Source: Sarcocystis neurona
Taxonomy: Eukaryota; Apicomplexa; Conoidasida; Eucoccidiorida; Sarcocystidae
Direction of reading: 5' to 3'
NCBI GenBank assembly: GCA_000727475.1
Contig: KL647298.1
Coordinates: 2,804,008-2,868,007 of the forward strand
Length of the DNA: 64,000 bases
Part shown: positions 59,801-64,000 of the stretch, in pieces
Position numbering within the stretch: the first letter of the stretch is position 1
Layout: each line of letters begins with the position of its first letter
Program-made: the position numbers and the translations under genes
Notes under the pieces: model-generated
What the model saw: only the letters and a program-made list of their open reading frames with translations
Told to the model about the DNA's origin: nothing
The model's database searches: none

Positions 59801-61658
59801 CGACGAAAGTGCCGTGCCGCTTCTTCGTCTCCATCTTCCACCCCGTACATGGCCCAGGCTCAGAAAATATGAAGAAGAGTAATTCCACCGGGAATTCGAC
59901 GCGCAGGTGCGGCTCACGAGATATACGCCTGCAACTCTTGCTGGGAGGGCCACCGCGCGCTCTGAGCAACACACAGCAGCAGAAGCAAACTGCGACCGCG
60001 AACTGCCTTGGAGACTCTTTTTTCGTCTTCTGGCGGCGGGACGGCAGCGCTGCTCGCTCGGCGTCCGTTTTTTCTGTGTGTGTGTCTCTACCTGTGGCGT
60101 GGTGCGGGCTTTTTTCGGCGAAGCAAGGCTGCCTAGAAAACAGGTGCGAAAGAGAGACAAAAAGAAAGGAGACAGAGAGACACCTCACAAGTGCGGCTCC
60201 TGTTGCTGTGGAAAGCAGCCAATTTCGTAACACCTGCTGCTGCAGCCCTCTGCGTTGCTGCTGTGAAGAACAGCCATTTTGTAAAGATCTTGTGCTGCAG
60301 CCTTTTGCGCTGCTGCTGGCCTTTGCGCTGCTGCTGCGGAGAACAGCCTGCTCCTGAAGATCTGCAGCTCTTTGCGCCGCTGCTGCTGCTGGAGACGCCC
60401 GCCAGGGGTCGGGTGTTCTGCAGTTTCGGATGCGTGCGCAGAGGAACACGTCTCGATGCCATACAGAGAGCTCCGTTGTTCTTCCTCGCAGCAATAAACT
60501 CTCGTCACTTTACAGCTGCAACAGCACTGCTGCCCTGCAGGCATGTGTATGTGTGTATGTGCGTCTCTCCCCTGCAGCCGCTGAACGCCGAGCACTACGT
60601 GGGAGCTGTGGACTTCACGCACAAAGACGGGAGTCGCAGGTGGCGCACGGCAAAATACAGGTATCTTTCTCTGCGTGCACTCCTGGAAAGCAGCAACTCC
60701 TCCTGAATACTCATGTGTGCCCAAATTATCGGCGTTTCGCGTGTGCGGCGGTGTGAAGAACCCAGGTCCGTGCACAAGAGAGAGGGAGAGAGCAACAGAA
60801 AGGAGAAGGGCCAGAACTGCTGCTCTCCTGTAGAGAGAAGTGTGCTGGGGACTTGCTGTAGAAGCGGATCGACTTCTGTATTCTATCCCCATACACATAT
60901 GCATCTGTATGTGTGTGTGTGTGTACGTGGAAGGTTCTGCGCGGGTAAGTTCCTGTGTATACATCGGGAAAGAGAGGGGGAAAACGAAAGAGAAGAAGGT
61001 GTGTGTCTGTCCGTGCTGCTTCGCGGTTCGCCAAGAAGTAGGGGGGACACACGAACGAAGAGCTTTTCCTTCATCGAAGCAAGCGCCTCCCTGCTGCTTC
61101 ACCCGCCCTGCGCACAGCGAAGGCGACACAGAGACGCTCGGGAGGACAGAAGTCCGGAGCAGCACCTCCGCCACACACGTGGGCAGCGACGTTGCTTCAC
61201 CACCCCTTCACAAACACCGAGGAATGCGCAGCGGTTTGCACTGCCCCACCACGCCTGCATGCAGAGGAGCAGCAGAATGAGAGAGACGGCGAAACAGAAA
61301 CGCAGAGAGGAGCGCAGAGCCCTTCGACCGCCTCCCCTCTGCTGCTGCCGCGCGTGGGACGAAGCCGCACATTCTCTGTGACGGTGTCTCCACCGTCCCC
61401 ACCACCTGCCTCTCTGTCTCTCCGTCTCCGCGAGGGAAGACAAACGCATGCATATATATACATATATGTACATTAATGTAAATATATATTAGAGAGAGAG
61501 ATGTCCCTATGTGTGAGGGACGTCGATTGAATAAGCCACAAGAAAACCAGCGGAGGTGTATTTCTATGCGGACGTATGTGTCCTTTTTGCGGGAAGGACG
61601 TGGCTACTCCTACGTGGAGGTACCCCTACACACATATGCAGAGACACACATACATCCA

Positions 61659-61691
<33 letters not shown>

Positions 61692-64000
61692 ACACTTGCA
61701 CATGTACAGAGACATACACGCTGCGGGTCGGCCGCTACATGTGCTGGTCTGTCGACTTCTTAGAAGGGAAACAAACTAGATATGTCTAGGTGTCTACATA
61801 TAAATGTACATTCGTGCATATATATATGTATAGATGTGTATATATGTGTCTGTATACGCATGTATATACGTGTATATATACATCCACGTAGATACATATA
61901 TGTATATTGAAGTGCTGTGCCGGTGTTGCAGTCGTTGTGTGTGGCGTACGTGTATGCATTTGGGTATACACATATATACAAATATATGTATATATGTACA
62001 ATGAATTTCTTCTATCTAATGCATATATATGTATGTATAGGAGTAGATGCTGCTGCATAGTTCTGTTGTATCTACGCACGCACATACACATGGAAACCGG
62101 GTTACGTGGACAGTTCTGCACGTGTCGCGCCCGCTCCTACGAAGCCGCAGCGTAGGTGTGTCCAGACATGAAAGCACATACATATATGTATATGTAGATA
62201 TACCTACACATATATGAATATATATTATATACATTATATATGTATATCCATGGAGACGGGAAGCACGGAGAAGAAGAAGACACCTTTCTTCCTGCACGGC
62301 TCTTTCTGTCTCGTCTCTCTCTATGAGTTGGTAGTTGTGTCTACATGTAGGTGTCTACAAATATGATTTACTTGAAGAAAAAGACCAACCTCGGCAACGA
62401 TGAATCGGCCGCGTGTCTACTACACAGAGGATTAAGAACAGACAATATTAGCCCCTCGCTTCGAACGGGTGTGCGGCTGTGGAGGTGCCTTGGCGTTTGA
62501 AGAGCCAAAGAGGAAAAGAGACGTATATACGTGTCCGTCTACATATATATGTATGTACATGCTTCCGCATGCACATACCACCGTGCAAGTGTCTACCTAT
62601 CTATATATATATGTGTGTGTGTGCGCGTACGCATGTACGTCCACACACTCTTGTGTACGTGTATGTGTAGATGTATCTACCTAGATACACACGTATATAT
62701 ATATGTGTATATGCGTGTACATTACACACGTAAGAGAGAGTCGGGAAGGGCGGGGTAGAGGAGACGAAAGAGGGGAGGAAATGCAGAGAACAGAGAAAGA
62801 CACACACACACAGACACGTGTGCATGCGCAGAGAGCAGCAAGACAGCAAAGTGCGGGGGTATATGCCGTCACAGCACGCGCCCTTCTATGTGTGTGTGTT
62901 TATATGTATGTGGGCTTGAAGAATAGTAGCAGGAGTAGAAGCTCCTCTCATGCCGACAGCAACACACAAACTTCTCTATTTGTATATACGCGGGGCGACC
63001 TACGCAACTTCCTGGCAATGTCTCTGTGTATATGTGTGTGTGTGTGTCTATATATTTATCCTATCTCTCTCTCTCTGTGTGGGCGTGGTCATTGATCTGT
63101 CTGTATGTATATACATGTATATATCTGTGTCTGTGCGTATGTGTCTGTGTGTATGTATGTGTGTATATATACGAATATACATATACGTGCACTTCTGTAT
63201 GTATGTAGGTATATATATATATATATATGTACGAGTATTTCTGTGTCCGTGTGTATGTACGTGTATACATGTGTGTGTGTGTGTGTATTATGGGTCTATA
63301 TGTGTGCACGTGTGTCTCTTTCTATGTGTGGGTGTATGTGTTTCTGCGTGTATGTATATATATATATATATATACACACACGTATATGTATGTGCCTTCA
63401 GTACGTGTGTGTGTGTGTGTGTGTAGGTGTGCCTGCGTGTATGTACACATATATATATATATATATTCATATATGTGTAGGTATATCTACATGTACATAT
63501 ACATATGTGTATGTGCTTTCATGTCTGTGCGTTTGTGTAGGTCTCGTGTGTGTGTGTGTGGGAGCGTGTATATATATTTATATAATATTCTGTTTATCAA
63601 TATGTGCGTAGATGTGCGTATGTTGTACATACTTCCCTGGCTCCCTCTCCGGTCTCTTACTTTGCTATATGTCATCGCATAGCGGCCCAAGCAGATGCCC
63701 TCGCCACGCCGCAGAAGTCACCTGTGGCTGCTGCTGGTGCTGCTGTCGAGCAAGACGCGCGCTCCTCTTTGCGCTGCTGCTGCTGCTGTTGAGGAAGACG
63801 CGGGTTTTGCTGTCGAGTGGGAGGCGTGCCGCTGCTGGCGTCTTGCTGTCGACGGATAGAAACGGCATTACATCAAATACGTCTATATGTGGGGAGACGC
63901 TTATGTCTGAGAAATTGTGCGGCCTGTCTCAGAGACTGGCTGCCGGTTCTGGAGGAGAGGGAGGAGCACGAGACGGAAGGCGAGAAGCTGCAGGAGACGC
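56806..64000 (+). CDS. Unrecognised multi-exon protein (runs off right edge)
   Basis: Phase-consistent exons are 56806-56896, 58390-58483 (acceptor TTTTTGCAG, donor TCT|GTGAGT), optional 15-nt 58578-58592, 59206-59302 (donor CATCAA|GTAAGC), 59780-59906, 60492-60546 (acceptor TTCTTCCTCGCAG) and 60578-60660 (acceptor CTCCCCTGCAG). They encode WAILDVDMGWVFEEKYAA, EADALIDAFVCREEERDFVV, KVPCRFFVSIFHPVHGPGS and YVGAVDFTHKDGSRRWRTA. Later exons are probable but not fully phased: 61551-61619 (reads CPFCGKDVATPTW or FLREGRGYSYVE, depending on phase), about 61716-61790 (LRVGRYMCWSVDFLEGKQ), 62452-62522 (RVCGCGGALAFEEPKRKR) and about 63857-64000 (RLCLRNCAACLRDWLPVLEE). The family is not recognised. The first donor (GTCTAC) is weak. 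Start and stop are outside the supported exons. Confidence 0.52.
57470..58250 (+). repeat. TA/GA/GT simple-sequence intron block
   Basis: (TA)n tracts at about 57488-57500, 57522-57541, 57606-57621 and 57691-57707, a GA run at 57500-57514, and 57820-58240 as imperfect tandem GTGTGTATATGTGTACGTCTACAT units about 55-65 bp long. It forms most of the intron before the 58390 exon. Confidence 0.7.
59330..59670 (+). repeat. Degenerate minisatellite, about 30-bp units
   Basis: Roughly ten divergent units of GGTGTCTAGAAAAGTTGACG-CGTGTG type run between two exons of the right-edge gene. The clearest are around 59515, 59544, 59575 and 59640. There is no coding signal. Confidence 0.6.
60185..60400 (+). 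repeat. Degenerate repeat with CTG core, about 55 bp
   Basis: Three to four units of GCAGCCTTTTGCGCTGCTGCTG followed by GAGAACAGCC-TTTTG-AAGATCT. It is open in several frames on both strands and accounts for the 282- and 329-aa minus-strand frames here. Confidence 0.6.
62530..63640 (+). repeat. GTGTGTATATAC simple-sequence block
   Basis: Long alternating GT/TA sequence with (TA)n cores at about 63212-63228, 63356-63374 and 63449-63466. Interrupted at 62750-63020 by normal sequence that may hold an exon near 62960-63020 (SLFVYTRGDLRNFLA). Confidence 0.65.

Noticed and set aside
60185..61174. 329-aa minus-strand frame (and 282-aa frame at 59646-60494)
   Set aside because: It crosses plus-strand exons with good splice sites and owes its length to a CTG repeat that is open in several frames.

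Overview
The window looks like nuclear DNA of a coccidian apicomplexan close to Eimeria (Eimeriidae). Four things point there. The reading frames carry long Gln, Ala, Ser and Gly runs encoded by CAG/GCA/AGC-type triplets. Genes are split into many short exons with GT-AG introns. Introns are full of (TA)n and (CA/GT)n tracts. One gene encodes an ACDC domain, a module known from apicomplexan AP2 transcription factors. No bacterial operons, tRNAs, rRNAs, CRISPR arrays or telomere repeats were seen. Genus is an inference; no search was run.

Layout. 1-3829 (-): a 1276-codon open frame with an F-box-like motif, running off the left edge. 6585-7210 (-): end of an unrecognised gene. 8673-9784 (+): end of another unrecognised gene. 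11826-13040 (-): seven phase-consistent exons of an unknown protein. 14018-23199 (-): a 2279-residue low-complexity protein ending in an ACDC domain, with a 2.3-kb triplet-rich intron. 27781-30223 (+): four phase-consistent exons, with an exact-period 83-bp minisatellite inside the last intron. About 30.3-37.1 kb: degenerate, no gene supported. 37122-38213 (-): a small type I membrane protein with signal peptide, thrombospondin-1-like domain and one membrane span. 38691-46912 (+), divergent from it: a 12-exon cysteine-rich, sequon-containing chain. 46132-50855 (-): nuclear transport factor 2, whose last exon lies inside an intron of the plus-strand chain. 50.9-56.8 kb: purine-rich and triplet-rich DNA with one candidate exon. 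56806-64000 (+): a multi-exon gene running off the right edge through dense AT/GT satellite-like sequence.

Most gene models come from joining open exons whose acceptor, donor and phase agree across consecutive introns. NTF2, the ACDC protein and the TSP1-like membrane protein are recognised. The others are described but not named. The possible surface protein pair (TSP1-like and cysteine-rich, divergent, 477 bp apart) and the interleaving of the cysteine-rich gene with NTF2 are the most unusual arrangements.
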